A stretch of 64,000 bases of DNA, taken from the NCBI GenBank assembly GCA_949710005.1, contig OX453285.1:21345503-21409502 (forward strand), written 5' to 3'. The notes below the pieces were generated by a model. That model ran no database searches. It was not told the origin of the DNA and saw nothing but the letters and a program-made list of their open reading frames with translations. Position 1 is the stretch's first letter. The number at the start of each line of letters is the position of its first letter. Shown here piece by piece: positions 32,920-44,933 of the stretch. The position numbers and the translations under genes are program-made. Origin of the DNA: Ricordea florida. Lineage: Eukaryota; Cnidaria; Anthozoa; Corallimorpharia; Ricordeidae.

Positions 32920-33216
32920 GGGACGGACCATTAGAAAAGTGATGGGGGGGGGGGGGTGGGGAAAAAAACAAAAAAAAAACTCATGCAAGGGAAAATGCCA
33001 AGAAAAAAAATTCATGCAAGGAAGAAGGTAAAAAAAAAAAAATTCGTGCAGAAGGAAGGTCCAATTGTGACTTTTTCGCACGTAGTAAAAAAAATTCGTG
33101 CAGAGGGGTTCACCTGAAAAAAAATTCCTGCACAAGTAGTGAGCGGAAAAAAAAATTCGTGCAAGCTGAAAATTCCCCACCCCCCCCCCCCCATCACTTT
33201 TCTGATGGTCCGTCCC
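32920..33216. mobile_element. PIF/Harbinger-like MITE with AAAAAATTCATGCA repeats
   Basis: Ends GGGACGGACCATTAGAAAAG and CTTTTCTGATGGTCCGTCCC, flanked by TTA at 32917-32919 and 33217-33219. The interior is several copies of an AAAAAAATTCGTGCA(A/G) motif between G and C runs. Confidence 0.75.
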
Positions 33217-33294
33217 TTAGCTACAGTCCTTAGGAATCTCGTTATTGTGTCTGTTTAACAGTTTCTTAGTAGGATCGTACGTTAGTCTGTGGGC

Positions 33295-34401
33295 TCAATC
33301 TTCGGTGATACTCTTGAAATCCAATGTGACCACCGTCTCACGTGACTTGCTCATCTGGGCTGTGACGCGGTCTTGAAATTTGGACTTAGTCTCCGCGGAG
33401 TCGGGGTGGCAACAGCACAGCACAATCTTGAGCGCCTGGCGGTATTTTGGGATTCTCCACGCGTAGACAAACGGATCCAGCATGAACTTGAGGTAAAGCG
33501 CGTTATCCACCATAAGATTGATAATCAGGACTTTCGGATCGTCGGGATCCAGATCGGTGAATAGCAGAGAAACCCACAGCATTGCCGAGGGCTGGGAGCA
33601 AAGGAACAGGATTAAAATCAACAGGAAGTTGATGACAACAAACTTGCGCTCTACTCGAGTCTGTTTTCCTTCGTTGCTTCGTTCTTGAATGGTGTTCTCC
33701 CCTCGAAGACTCTTTGAAGCTGCCATGCTTTTCTTGAAAGCTATATACAGAAGGATGTAGACAATGATTGTGAGATATATTAAGATAATCGAGTGGAAAA
33801 TGTTGTCAATTTTGTGCAACAGCTCCTCGGGCACGCCCCACAAACGCGACGCGCTGAACAGAATCGTGTAGGCGTAAATGACCAACACGCAGATTATCAC
33901 GCGTCTTTTCGTGACTTTGCGCGCGTAATTCAGTGGTGAAATAACCACGATATACTGCGTGACCGTGAACGCGAACACGATAAAAAACGAAGTGTTCATA
34001 GCCGTCACGGACATTGCCATTCCGATCTGAAATAAATCGACGCAAATGACGACTTTAGGGTCAGCGAAGTACATCATCATGAAACACGACGCGTAAAGCG
34101 GCATCTGAGCGGCGGCGGTTACTATGTCCACGAACGCTAAACCGACGAGAAAATACGTTGTGGCGTTGCGGAACGTCTTGAGCGGATCGATGAAGAAAAC
34201 GACGAGCAGTAATCCGTTGGCAGCGATGGTCACTAACGCAACGACAATCATGTAGATTGCAGAACCGAAAGCATACTTGTAAAACTCGAGAAATGGGTTT
34301 ATCATCGGTGGCACAGTTGATGGAGGAGGTTCGTTGCATAGAGAGCTATTGCCAGTGAAGTTTGCCGTGGTATTGCATATTGGTGGCGTAGAAGCACTCA
34401 T
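33295..34401 (-). CDS. Orphan class A GPCR, GPCR-3
   Basis: A 368-residue single-exon receptor, clearly a paralogue of GPCR-1, -2 and -4 but more diverged. TM1 contains AANGLLLVVFF (Asn 1.50) and TM2 LAFVD (Asp 2.50). TM3 ends FTVTQYIVVISPLNYA (TQY for DRY), TM6 has CSQPS (proline kept), and TM7 is LDPFVYAWRIPKYR. The tail has a CCC cluster after helix 8, a likely palmitoylation site, and ends with ETVVTLDFKS, similar to GPCR-4. The N-terminus has sequons (NTT, NFT, NSS). Possible splice acceptor ACACTGTAG in the leader. Flanked by oppositely oriented 106-bp arrays A and B. Confidence 0.92.
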   Translation of the reverse strand: MSASTPPICNTTANFTGNSSLCNEPPPSTVPPMINPFLEFYKYAFGSAIYMIVVALVTIAANGLLLVVFFIDPLKTFRNATTYFLVGLAFVDIVTAAAQMPLYASCFMMMYFADPKVVICVDLFQIGMAMSVTAMNTSFFIVFAFTVTQYIVVISPLNYARKVTKRRVIICVLVIYAYTILFSASRLWGVPEELLHKIDNIFHSIILIYLTIIVYILLYIAFKKSMAASKSLRGENTIQERSNEGKQTRVERKFVVINFLLILILFLCSQPSAMLWVSLLFTDLDPDDPKVLIINLMVDNALYLKFMLDPFVYAWRIPKYRQALKIVLCCCHPDSAETKSKFQDRVTAQMSKSRETVVTLDFKSITED

Positions 34402-35590
34402 CCTCTTTTCGCTATGTTTCTTTAATTCCTACAGTGTAATACCAGTGAGGAACGTTCTGATGTTTGTTCTGATTTCCGTCAACGCTTATCTTTTTATAGC
34501 CCAGCGGTTACACCAGAGGCAAATTGCTCAATATGACCAGAACAAAAACCAAGTAACGGATGTTAAGATTAAAACTCGGGGAGCGATCGTTAAAGAGAGA
34601 CGGCTCGCTGTGGTGCAATTACTTGTCAAGTCGGTGGTAGCTTCCAAAACCGCAACAATTCAAAAACCAGCTTTGAAGGTGTTTTAATGAAAATCAGTTA
34701 AGTAAATTGTTTATTTAGATATCATTGTCAGATTTAAACGCCTCTGAAACTCAGATTAATTTGTAGCTTAATTTGACTCTTAACGCCCATAATAAAGGTA
34801 AATAGAACTCGTTTCCGCCTATGCCGAGGAAAGGCTGGCAAAAAAGCAAGAACTATTAAACAATACGATCCATTCTGGAAAGGGCGTCAATAGAATATGT
34901 TAATTTACACCGGAGGGGAATTGGAATAAACTTCGCGGCAGGAAAATTCTCCCTCAACAAATCCTTTAATTGATCATATTTTCATGAGTTTCCAGAAAAA
35001 AACGATTTTTTATCTTTAAGAAGTTTTGATAAGTGGGTCGACATTCCTAAGAGGGCATTCGGTCTCCACAGCAACCGTACCAAGTTGATACGGTTCTGCA
35101 AATTTTTTCCTTTTGATTTTCAACGTTCATAATTTAACCAATAATTTAAACATTGGAGCACCCCAGAGAGAAGAAATATTCACGACACGAAGCTTTTGCT
35201 TAATTTTGTTATTTATGAATACCAAGCCTGCCGCGAGTCTTTGGTTTGGAAAACCACGAGAGATTCAATAACTTAATTTCACAGATTGAGTAACTTCCCA
35301 GTTAAGTTATATTCGGCAATGGTCTTCAAATTTAAGAAATTTCATTGCGCGCTGTTTTATCGGGCTGTGAAATCCAAACGAAATCCTTTGCAAAGTTGTG
35401 AAGTTTCCACTTAGCTATATTTCTATTCATGTTTGATTTTTCCCCGACGAGTTCAAAGTAATTAGAAAAATAAAACTAAAATGTTTACAATTATCTTTTT
35501 CAAGGGTACTTTTGCAGACTAAACAAGTAGTGCCACACAGCAGTTTCACGAAGAGAAATCTCGCATGAAAAACTAAAACTCCAAATTTAA
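34402..35590. other. Upstream region of GPCR-3
   Basis: The open frame 34334-34687 (+) is antisense to the GPCR start and its leader; I do not accept it. Nothing else recognised. Confidence 0.5.
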
Positions 35591-35591
35591 A

Positions 35592-36213
35592 CAAAACAAA
35601 CAGTACCACAGTACAGTACTGTTCAGTAGCTTTCCAAAGAATGGTCAAACTGCATGGTTTGATCTACAGATGAAAATTAAAGTTAGCACCACACTGTATA
35701 GTAAAACAAACAGTACCACAGTACAGTACTGTTCAGTAGCTTTCCAAAGAATGGTCAAACTACATGGTTTGATCTACAGATGAAAATTAAAGTTAGCACC
35801 ACACTGTATAGTAAAACAAACAGTACCACAGTACAGTACTGTTCAGTAGCTTTACAAAGAATGGTCACACTGCATGGTTTGATCCACAGATGAAAAAGTT
35901 AGAACCACACTGTATAGTAAAACAAACAGTACCACAGTACAGTACTGTTCAGTAGCTTTACAAAGAATGGTCACACTGCATGGTTTGATCCACAGATGAA
36001 AAAGTTAGAACCACACTGTATAGTAAAACAAACAGTACCACAGTACAGTACTGTTCAGTAGCTTTACAAAGAATGGTCACACTGCATGGTTTGATCCACA
36101 GATGAAAAAGATAGAATCACACTGTATAGTAAAACAAACAGTACCACAGTACAGTACTGTTCAGTAGCTTTACAAAGAATGGTCACACTGCATGGTTTGA
36201 TCCACAGATGAAA
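35592..36213 (-). repeat. 106-bp tandem array B (-), about 6 units
   Basis: Same unit as array A in reverse complement. The first two units differ as a subtype (GATGAAAATTAAAGTTAGCA) from the later ones, showing local unit duplication. Confidence 0.95.
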
Positions 36214-37040
36214 AACACTAAACTAGCTTTCTATTTATATCGAAGTACAGAGCGATTTAGGGGATGTCGGATAGAATGAAATCGTTGAATTAAATTAAAT
36301 TTTTTTATTAACGGGGGAAAGTAAGTTCAAAAATTGGGTAACAGAACAGCTGCACCGCTTTATCGAAACGACGAATCTAATTGAAATAGGGTAGAACTGA
36401 GAAATTTCACTTAAATATGATGAAATGGAAGTTCTGGTTTACTGAGGCTTAAAAGTTTTTCTGTGACTTGGCAGACTCTTGTGTCATTTGTGTTCTGATG
36501 CCTCCGTCATTTTTAAATATTTTTTGTAAAGTTTCTTTTTTCTATCGATTACAATTTGTGCCTTTTAGATACAAAAAGTCATTTAGTAGAGTAGAAGAAG
36601 TTTCCAGTAGAAGGCTTGTAAGAAATTTAACATGTTTTTGTGAAGAAAGTTCGGTAGAGGTTATTTTCGGTATAAACAATGCTAACATGGAACCTTGCCG
36701 AATTCTGTCCTTTCGAATTTTCCTTTTAAACATGTATGTAATAATATACACCTTTTAGCTTTGAAGATTCGGCAAAATCTTTTGTTCAATGCCGTCTTCA
36801 GTTTTCCATGCAAGCTTTTCCACTGTTCAAGGCTAAATCAAAAATAAGGCTCGTCTTGTGAAAGGTGTGTTGAGGATTTATTAGTACCATGCCACAAGCA
36901 TTGAGTAGACATTTTGAAGTGGACTACCACACAACAACTTGTTAAAATCGCTTGTTCTCCATCAAGTTTCAATTAATGATTCAGCTACTTGAGTAAGCAA
37001 AAGGATGGGACTCGAAAGCTGTAAGTATGAAAAATCAAGA
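36214..37040. other. Intergenic, no gene recognised
   Basis: AT-rich DNA. The open frame 36468-36758 has no recognised product. Confidence 0.5.
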
Positions 37041-37043
37041 ATT

Positions 37044-37170
37044 AGGCCCGGTTGAAACATCAAACTTTGCATCTGCCGAATCTAATGCAAATGAGGGAAA
37101 ACAAAAGATTTTTTTCTTATTTGCATTAGGTTCGGTACATGACAAGTTCGACGTTTGAACCGGGCACTAA
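37044..37170. mobile_element. Short MITE with GGCCCGGTTGAAAC ends
   Basis: Arms GGCCCGGTTGAAACATCAAA and GACGTTTGAACCGGGC, with an inner pair around TTTGCAT/ATTTGCATTAGGTTCGG. The left flank is TTA, but the right flank (CTAA) is not an exact match. Confidence 0.6.
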
Positions 37171-39977
37171 TTTTTCCGAGGCCGTAAAGTTTGGCATGGC
37201 AACAGTGTAGAAATATCGACTTTGTAATGAATCTCTAACGTCTGATATTTCGCCACTGACTAAAATTTTAAATAATTCTAAACACAATTTCCTTTACTTT
37301 GCCTATATCATCATTACTTATAATAAGCTTAATTTGCAGAGGAATGTTCAGGCACAACAAAACCGAAACACAATTTATTTCTCAATGCTTTCCTTCTTTT
37401 TTAAGGAATTAATCTCAAGCGAAGCCAGTTGGATGATCAAACCGGGTGCCATAAGAAAAGTGAATTTACTTGAAATATTATATCGGTTTCAGTTTGTTTG
37501 AATAATGTTAGTTCACTAAGGTAAATTAGTATACAGGTGACATTCGTGGTAACCTCAATTGATTTTACAGTTTAAAAACTTCTGACAACGCATTTACTGT
37601 AACAAGTGTCGCTCTCACACAAACATCAGAAGGTTTAGCTTTCCGTGTGTTTTAAACGAAACTTTGCAAAGAATTCAGGAAAAAACGCACAGATAAGCTT
37701 TATCCCACTACCCAAGCTTTCTAAAGGCGAAAAATAAAGTCGTAAATTTTACGTGTTTCTGATGTTTGGAATCGCTACTTATCACTGACACAATTTTGTC
37801 AGCAGGATAAAACCTAATTTAATAAATACGTGTGGTGGAAACTAATTAAAATTGCCGCTGGAGGTTAAATAATTTGCAAAAAAAATGAAACTCATCCTTT
37901 CTAGAACTACACCACGAAAAAAACTTTAAGGAATTAGCTATGGCCAACTGAAAGCATTCTTGTAGGTGCAAAAGTGGAAACTGGTCTATATTTTTGGAGG
38001 ATTTTCGTCGCCCTGGGAGAGAATTTGTTCCTTTATTCCTTTGTCCCCATTAGATAAATTATTTAATTACAACTGGAAATATTATTTACAAAATACATCG
38101 TTTCAATTAATTTTCTTGACGTCTCTGTTAAATTAAATATTTAGTAGATACTTTCATGAGATTGAGAGCCTAGGGAAACATGAAAGGCTCGACAACTAAT
38201 TTGAGCTTTTTCAGGGTGAATAAAAAGGTCCCACTGCGACTCCTGTCCGATGAATTTGAGAGAAAGAGAAAAGCATTCATAGATGTTCCATTTGAAGATA
38301 AATTTTGAATGAAAACTTTCCAACTGTGGCTTTTCTTGCATCAACGAAAGAAACTCATGAAAAGCTAAGCGGGGAAGCGCGTTATTTACCACGCACTTCT
38401 GTGAATCCTAACAGTTCTCGGGTCATAAGTGTAAGAGATGGTCCAAAGTTTTTTGTATAAAAGTATACTTTTGTGGAAAAAAATGTTGGTCTCGTTTCTT
38501 GTTTGTTTTTTGCAAGGCTATGGCTCGCGCTTTTCATTTTGCAAAATTAGAACTTTGTCAAATATCTCAGGTTAAACTTCGGTTTCATTTGATTGAACCA
38601 GCAAACTTGTGATTGAGGAAGATAGATTAGCAAAATTGAACTTAAGCAATATTTTACCACTTCTGTGAATCGTAACAGTTCTGGGTCATAAATGTAAGAG
38701 ATAGGCCCAAGTTTTTTGTATAAAAGTATACTTTTGTCGAAATAAATTTAATCAGTGAAAGTACAGAAAACGTTACGATACGAAAATGTTGCCTTCTCAC
38801 TGACGTTTACTTCAGTCTTAAGAAATACTTAAACATGAAAGTGACAAAGTGAAAAGTGTTATGTATAATTTAAAATTAAAATGTTGTCTGAGAAACAGAA
38901 CGCTATTTGGAAAAACATACTAGCTGTAATTTTACTAACGGCTCAGTAGTCAGTTTATTTTTCCTATTGTTGCAGGCGTTTACGTAAGTTAGCTTCAAGG
39001 AAAAGACTTAAAAACAAAACCCGGCCAAGTAAATTTCATTTCTAGATAAATCTCCGCATTTTTGACGAAGTTCCCAACCACATGCGAAGTATAAGTTTAA
39101 TAAGTGGCTTTCCATGCACCATTTCTTAACCTAATAACTTGGCATTTCACCAGAAGTTTGTGAGCAATTTTGCTTTTGGTTTGCAAGTTTGAACAACTCA
39201 AACGTAACATCTGTTACCATAAAAACGCACCGCTTAATAGAAAATTTCTCAAGTAAGTTCCCTGTGAACTTTTTCGCTCACAATCAAGGTTATCTTCAAG
39301 AACTTGATAACTATGTTGCTTGGGTTTCATTTGCCTTCGATCGTACACGCATTTTCGCGTCTTGGTCCGTTCTTTTCCGCCGACAAAGTTGGACCCCATT
39401 GCTATTTTCCAGCGACGAGGAGGGAAAACAAACCAAAAATATTTCTTTTTTCACAGACTTTCCTTTCTACGGTTTCAGGTGAGTTTTTTCCTCAACGCGA
39501 CTGTTTTTCTATCCTTTTCATGATTCTTGTGATTGCTTCAACCCAACATTGTTGGTAAAAAAATCTCTCATTTAAAATGATTAGGTTTCGAGGGAAGAAA
39601 CATACTTTCTTTGCACCGGAATTCCTAAATGATTGTTCAAGAATAATTTTCTCAGCTCAAGTTTCTTGGCAAAAAATGTTCCCTTCAATTTCCTTTTAAC
39701 GTTTCAACTTTTATTTCTTCATTTAAAATGCAAGCACTTTTTTTCCATAACCGCAATGTTTCTATGACAACGCTTGCTGTTTGTTTAGAAAAAAGGCAAA
39801 AATTACGTTTCGCAGTTTACTTGTTTCGATTTATGTATTAATTTTAAAAACAAATTACCTGCAAAATAAGAAAATGTTGGTATGGAAAGAATTGAACAAG
39901 CCATATCGAAATTTACTTCACAGAAGTACGATGAACGATATTGTCCCCCTTTAAAGAGTTTTTTTTTTATTTCCACG
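37171..39977. other. Intergenic with a short direct repeat
   Basis: A segment of about 80 bp (GTTTTTTGTATAAAAGTATA with its upstream part) occurs at about 38398-38475 and 38660-38745. The stretch TTGGTCTCGTTTCTTGTTTG at 38487-38595 recurs at 41928-42035. An open frame at 39189-39482 ends at a strong donor (TTTCAG|GTGAGT) and could be an unplaced plus-strand exon. Confidence 0.5.
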
Positions 39978-40349
39978 GTCAAACTGCGTGGTTTGAACCA
40001 TAAATAGGAAAGATAGCACTACATTGTGATGTAAAAGAAACAAGGCCACAGTACAGTACTATTCAGTAGCTTTATAGAGAATGATCACACTGCATGGTTT
40101 GATCCACAGATGAAAAAGTTAGAACCACACTGTATAGTAAAACAAACAGTACAACAGTACAGTACTGTTCAGTAGCTTTACAAAGAATGGTCACACTGCA
40201 TGGTTTGATCCACAGATGAAAAAGTTAGAACCACACTGTATAGTAAAACAAACAGTATCACAGTACGGTACTGTTCAGTAGCTCAGTTTACAAAGAATGG
40301 TCACACTGTATGGTTTGATCCACAGATGAAAAAGTTAGAACCACACTTG
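39978..40349 (-). repeat. 106-bp tandem array C (-), about 3.5 units
   Basis: Reverse-complement units of the same family; one has a 4-bp CTCA insertion near 40283. Confidence 0.95.
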
Positions 40350-40485
40350 GTGTGCCTTATCTTAAAGGTTAAAATTGGTTTTATCACCAGCAAAGGTTAC
40401 TGAAACAGCACTAGCAATTCTCAGTCACAACGCTTTCGTTAATTATCAGTCTTATCCGATGGGGGGATCTCACAGGGCTGAAATT

Positions 40486-40995
40486 ATTACTATACAGTGT
40501 GGTTCTCCCTTTTTTATCTGTGGATCAAACCATGCGGTGTGATCTATCTCTGAAAAGCTACTGAACAGTACTGTACTGTGGCACTGTTTGTTTTACTATA
40601 CAATGTGGTTCTAACTTTTTCAACTGTGGATCAAACCATGCGGTGTGATCATTCTTTGAAAAGCTACTGAACAGTACTGTACTGTGGCACTGTTTGTTTT
40701 ACTATACAATGTGGTTCTAACTTTTTCAACTGTGGATCAAACCATGCGGTGTGATCATTCTTTGAAAAGCTACTGAACAGTACTGTACTGTGGCACTGTT
40801 TGTTTTACTATACAGCGTGGTTCTATCTTTTTCATCTGTGGATCAAACCATGCAGTGTGACCATTCTTTGTAAAGCTACTGAACAGTACTGTACTGTGGT
40901 ACTGTTTGTTTTACTATACAGTGTGGTTCTATCTTTTTCATTTGTCGATCAAACCATGCAGTGTGACCATTCTTTGGAAAGCTACTGAACAGTAT
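40486..40995 (+). repeat. 106-bp tandem array D (+), about 4.7 units
   Basis: Same family. The first units form a subtype (CATGCGGTGTGATCATTC, GGCACTGTTTG) distinct from the later CATGCAGTGTGACC type. With array C it forms an inverted pair about 136 bp apart. Confidence 0.95.
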
Positions 40996-41522
40996 TGCAA
41001 TCTGTTGGATAAACTTTAAATAACCTTTTCTAAAATAAAACAATTCGAAGACCCATTCAAAACTCTGAAGAAGGAAGATAGATCTGCGGGAAAAAACACC
41101 CACTTTCAGTGCAATATAAAGTGTGAGTGAATCAAAATTACAACTTTATGGGAGCGTCCGACTTGTTCTGAACTGTAACGTATCCAGTAATTTTTTGTTT
41201 TAATAACTTTTTCAATATTGCAGTTTATTATAATGCTTTTCAGTTCCGAGGCGTAAAAGAGAATTCTGATTGGTTGCCTGACAGGTCCGATATTTTCCTA
41301 CATTGACATTGATGATAAATTTCTAACCAGTTTATTTTAATTAACTAGACTGTCTCGTATTCTCCAGATTCGTTGGTTTCTATTTACATTCTTCAAACAG
41401 AAACAAAATCACGGTATTACAGTCCTAGCTCTGTCAGTTAATTAGAAGGCGCACAAAACGTCTTCACGAAAAGTTACAGAAGAGTTATATAACGATAAAC
41501 GCTGTATCGGAAGTACAAGAAA
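40996..41522. other. Intergenic, no gene recognised
   Basis: Nothing recognised beyond a GAATTCTGATTGGTTGCC CCAAT-type motif near 41260. Confidence 0.45.
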
Positions 41523-41765
41523 TTGGGTAAATCAAACGAATTGATTAAGTAAGTTATACCACCATAAGGTAAAAGAGAGGTGCTGACGTTTCAAGCGTTA
41601 GTCATTCGTCGGAGGGAAGGGCTAACGCTCGAAACGTCGGCACCTTCTTTTTACCTTATGGCGGTATCATAACTTGCTTAATCAATTCGTTTGGTTTACC
41701 CAATTTCTTGTGTTTCAATTCCCCACCGACGCAGCACCAGTTTCTTTAGAAACTATCCACACAAT
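41523..41765. mobile_element. Hairpin repeat (GACGTTTCGAGCGTTAG), copy 2
   Basis: Same plan and tail as 32413-32650. A degenerate third copy may be present at about 42800-42900 (GCTTATCCTTCGTCATTCCC). Confidence 0.75.
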
Positions 41766-41924
41766 AGCTGTATTGAAGTAGCCTGTATGAATGTACTTGT
41801 TTTGTTCATGTACTACAGGGTTGCCACCCATTAGAACCCAAAAAAATCCCCGAGTTTTTCCTGACCTTGAAAAATTTTTGTTTTTTCCTGACTTTTCCCT
41901 GATCGTGGCAACCTTGTAGAAAAA

Positions 41925-43700
41925 AATGTTGGTCTCGTTTCTTGTTTGTTTTTTGCAAGGAAATGGCTCGCGCTTTTCATTTTGCAAAATTAGAATTTGG
42001 TTAAATATCTCAGGTTAAACTTCTCAGTTTCATTTGATCAATCTTGTGATTGAGGAAGATAGATTAACAAAAATTCAGTGAACTTAAGCAATATTTTGCA
42101 ATAAAATCTGGAAATTTGGGTAAAATTAACCCTAACACTTCGGTTCAAATTTTGTGTTGAACGTGCAAGGTCGTAATTGAGGACAAAAAAATTAACAAAA
42201 TTGAAATTTAGGAATATTTTACCCGTATGGACCTTTTGATCGTTCAAATTTATCTATATTTCCCTTGTAATTACCTCACGTCAGTTCAGTAAAGTCTGTA
42301 TATTCGGAAAAACGGTTTTATCTTTAATTGAACTTGCAAAGTCGTAATTACGGACGATAAATAAAGAAGACAGACCTTGACTAAAACTCTGCCCGTACTG
42401 ACGAAGCTCACGTTAGTTAAATAACAGCGATATACTTTGGTAAAAATATACGGTTAAACTTCGGCTTATTTTTAAATTGAACTTGTAGCTTACTTAAATT
42501 CGGGATGCAACAGAATGAAATGGGCTCGCCGACAATATTAAAAACACTAAAGAAATTGATAGTTTTAAGCGGACACTTTTTAATAGTATGTTTCATGCGA
42601 AATGATTTTGGATATATTTTTATACTTTCGAATATATTTAAAATTTAATTATTTGAAAAAAGGTTTCTTTATTGTTAACATTGTGACTCAAAAGCCGTGT
42701 TGAAGGGAGTCTAAATAAGTATGTATCTTTGTAAAGGTGTAATTAACACACAAGATTAACAAAATTGAACTTGACCAATATTTTTCCACTACGAATTTTA
42801 CGTTAAAGGAATTCGTTCCAAAGATATTGGTGTTGCGTCTTTTCGAGGGCTTATCCTTCGTCATTCCCTCTGATGAAGGGCAAACGCTTGAGCTTGCTTT
42901 ATTGTGTAAAACTACCAGAGTCGTATACCGAGTGGTATCAAATTGATAAATATGATATCACACGTGTGGGTATCCGCATATATGAGTGATATCACTGGCA
43001 GGGTAGCGTTTCTAGCGATTTATACCACTAAATTTTATATAACAAAAAGAAAATTGCATTGTCGCTTGGAGATACGAAAATTCCTCTTCTCATGTTGGAA
43101 AATATTTCAACCCGGTTTGATAAACCACCTTTTATGAATCTCACGTCAGTTCAGTAACATGTTTATATTTTGGTAAAAGTATTCAGATACACTTCACTTT
43201 AATTTTGAATTGAGCTTGCAATGTTGTTTCTCTGTAATGCCACGTAATATCCTGTATTTATCAACCCGTTTGATAAAAATCTTTTAATGAATCTCACATC
43301 ACTTCAGTAACATCTTTATATTTTGGTAAAAATATACAGATGCACTTCACTTTAATTTTGAATTGAGCTTGCAATGTTGTTTCTCTGTAATGCCATGCAA
43401 TATCCTGTATTTATCAACCCGTTTGATAAAAATTCTTTTTATGAATCTCACGTCAGTTCAGTAACATCTTTATATTTTGGTAAAAATATCCAGATGCACT
43501 TCACTTTAATTTTGAATTGAGCTTGCAACGTTGTTTCTCTGTATGGGCATGTAATATCCTGTATTTATCAACCCGTTTGATAAAACATTTTTTTTTATGA
43601 ATCTCGCGTCAGTTCAGTATTGGACTTCCATCTAGAGACACTTCACTTTAGTTTTGAATTGAGCTTGCAATGTTGTAATTAAGGACGACCAATTAAGATA
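41925..43700. repeat. Old tandem repeat region, about 155-bp units
   Basis: GAATCTCACGTCAGTTCAGT recurs at about 43135, 43293, 43443 and 43598 with TTTGAATTGAGCTTGCAA between. Weaker related units precede it (for example near 42280). No gene recognised. Confidence 0.75.
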
Positions 43701-44880
43701 AGCTTGGAAGTTTCCCTTTTCACTGCTGCTATTATTTCTTTCTTCTTCGTTTCTCCTCTTTTTTACTTTATCACCTATGATTGTTATGGTGTCTGCGGGG
43801 CGAAAAGATAAGTCCAATTAAACGCAATTTCTTAATTTTTGTTTTCTCAATTGTCCGAGTAATAACATCGTGGGGTTATAAATTAAATTGAGAACTTTGA
43901 CTCAAAATAATTAACTGGGACAGAATTTTCATGAAAGTTAGATATTAATATTTTTATATATATTTTTAGTTTTTATGACCTTCTTAAACGCAAAATAAAA
44001 CACCATTTTATCCAACAAACCACGAGATAAATCTTTCACTTTTCAGATCAGAAAAACCAGCGAAATGTTTACAGAAAAATAAAATTGTAGCTTTGATCAG
44101 GTGTGTTGCATTTAGCTGACCCTTTCCTTACATTTCTTTTTAAACACAACCATAAAATCCTTAGTATTCATTTTAAGATTCAAGTGTTGGGTCCATTGAA
44201 GCTTTAATGATAGCTATAAAAATTTAACTTTGTTTACGGTTGATATTGACTCATCGTTAAAAACAACATTTATTGGGAAAGTCGCGGAAATTGATGATAA
44301 CAGTCGACGGCAAAAATACGGGATAAAGAAGGAATCTTGGAGAAATCTTAACATTTTCAAGTTAACAGTGACTACGAGAAATAAAGCGAAATAAAAGCGA
44401 ATATAAATTGTGGGAATATGTGTCAAGGGGTCGTATTCAAGTATTCAACTGCATGGGAAAATACCCATATGGAGCGATAGATAAAATAATACGCTTTAGT
44501 GCCCCCGATAGATTAATATGTTTTAGCAACCGTGGGCAATATAATTAATCGGATGGACAAACTTTATAAAAGCGCAGTGTTTGAGGTTCTTAGTAGTACT
44601 AGGCGACGCCCAGGGACCGAGCTTTCAACCGCTGGAAAAAGGTTTATCACACGACTTGACGATATAACTTGTACAACCGTAAGTTTTGAGGTGATTTTAG
44701 GGTGACACTAGACGACGCCCAGGGTCTGTCTATAACTGAGCTTTAAATCGCTGGTAGGAGGTTTTAGTTTATGTACGTTGTACCACTGCAAGTTTAAACA
44801 GGTGACGTTTCGAGCGTTGGCGGCGGTTACGAGTGGCTAAAACGAAGTTTCTCTCAAGGCTAATTACATATTTCATTACA
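43701..44880. other. Upstream region of GPCR-4
   Basis: AT-rich, with a doubled GGCGACGCCCAGGG-like segment near 44602 and 44715. A strong splice acceptor (TTTCATTACAG|GTGCC) ends at 44881, so part of this is a leader intron; its donor was not identified. Confidence 0.5.
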
Positions 44881-44933
44881 GGTGCCAGTACTAACACAGT
44901 CAACAAGAGAGTTTAATTTCTTTGGCTTCAAGA

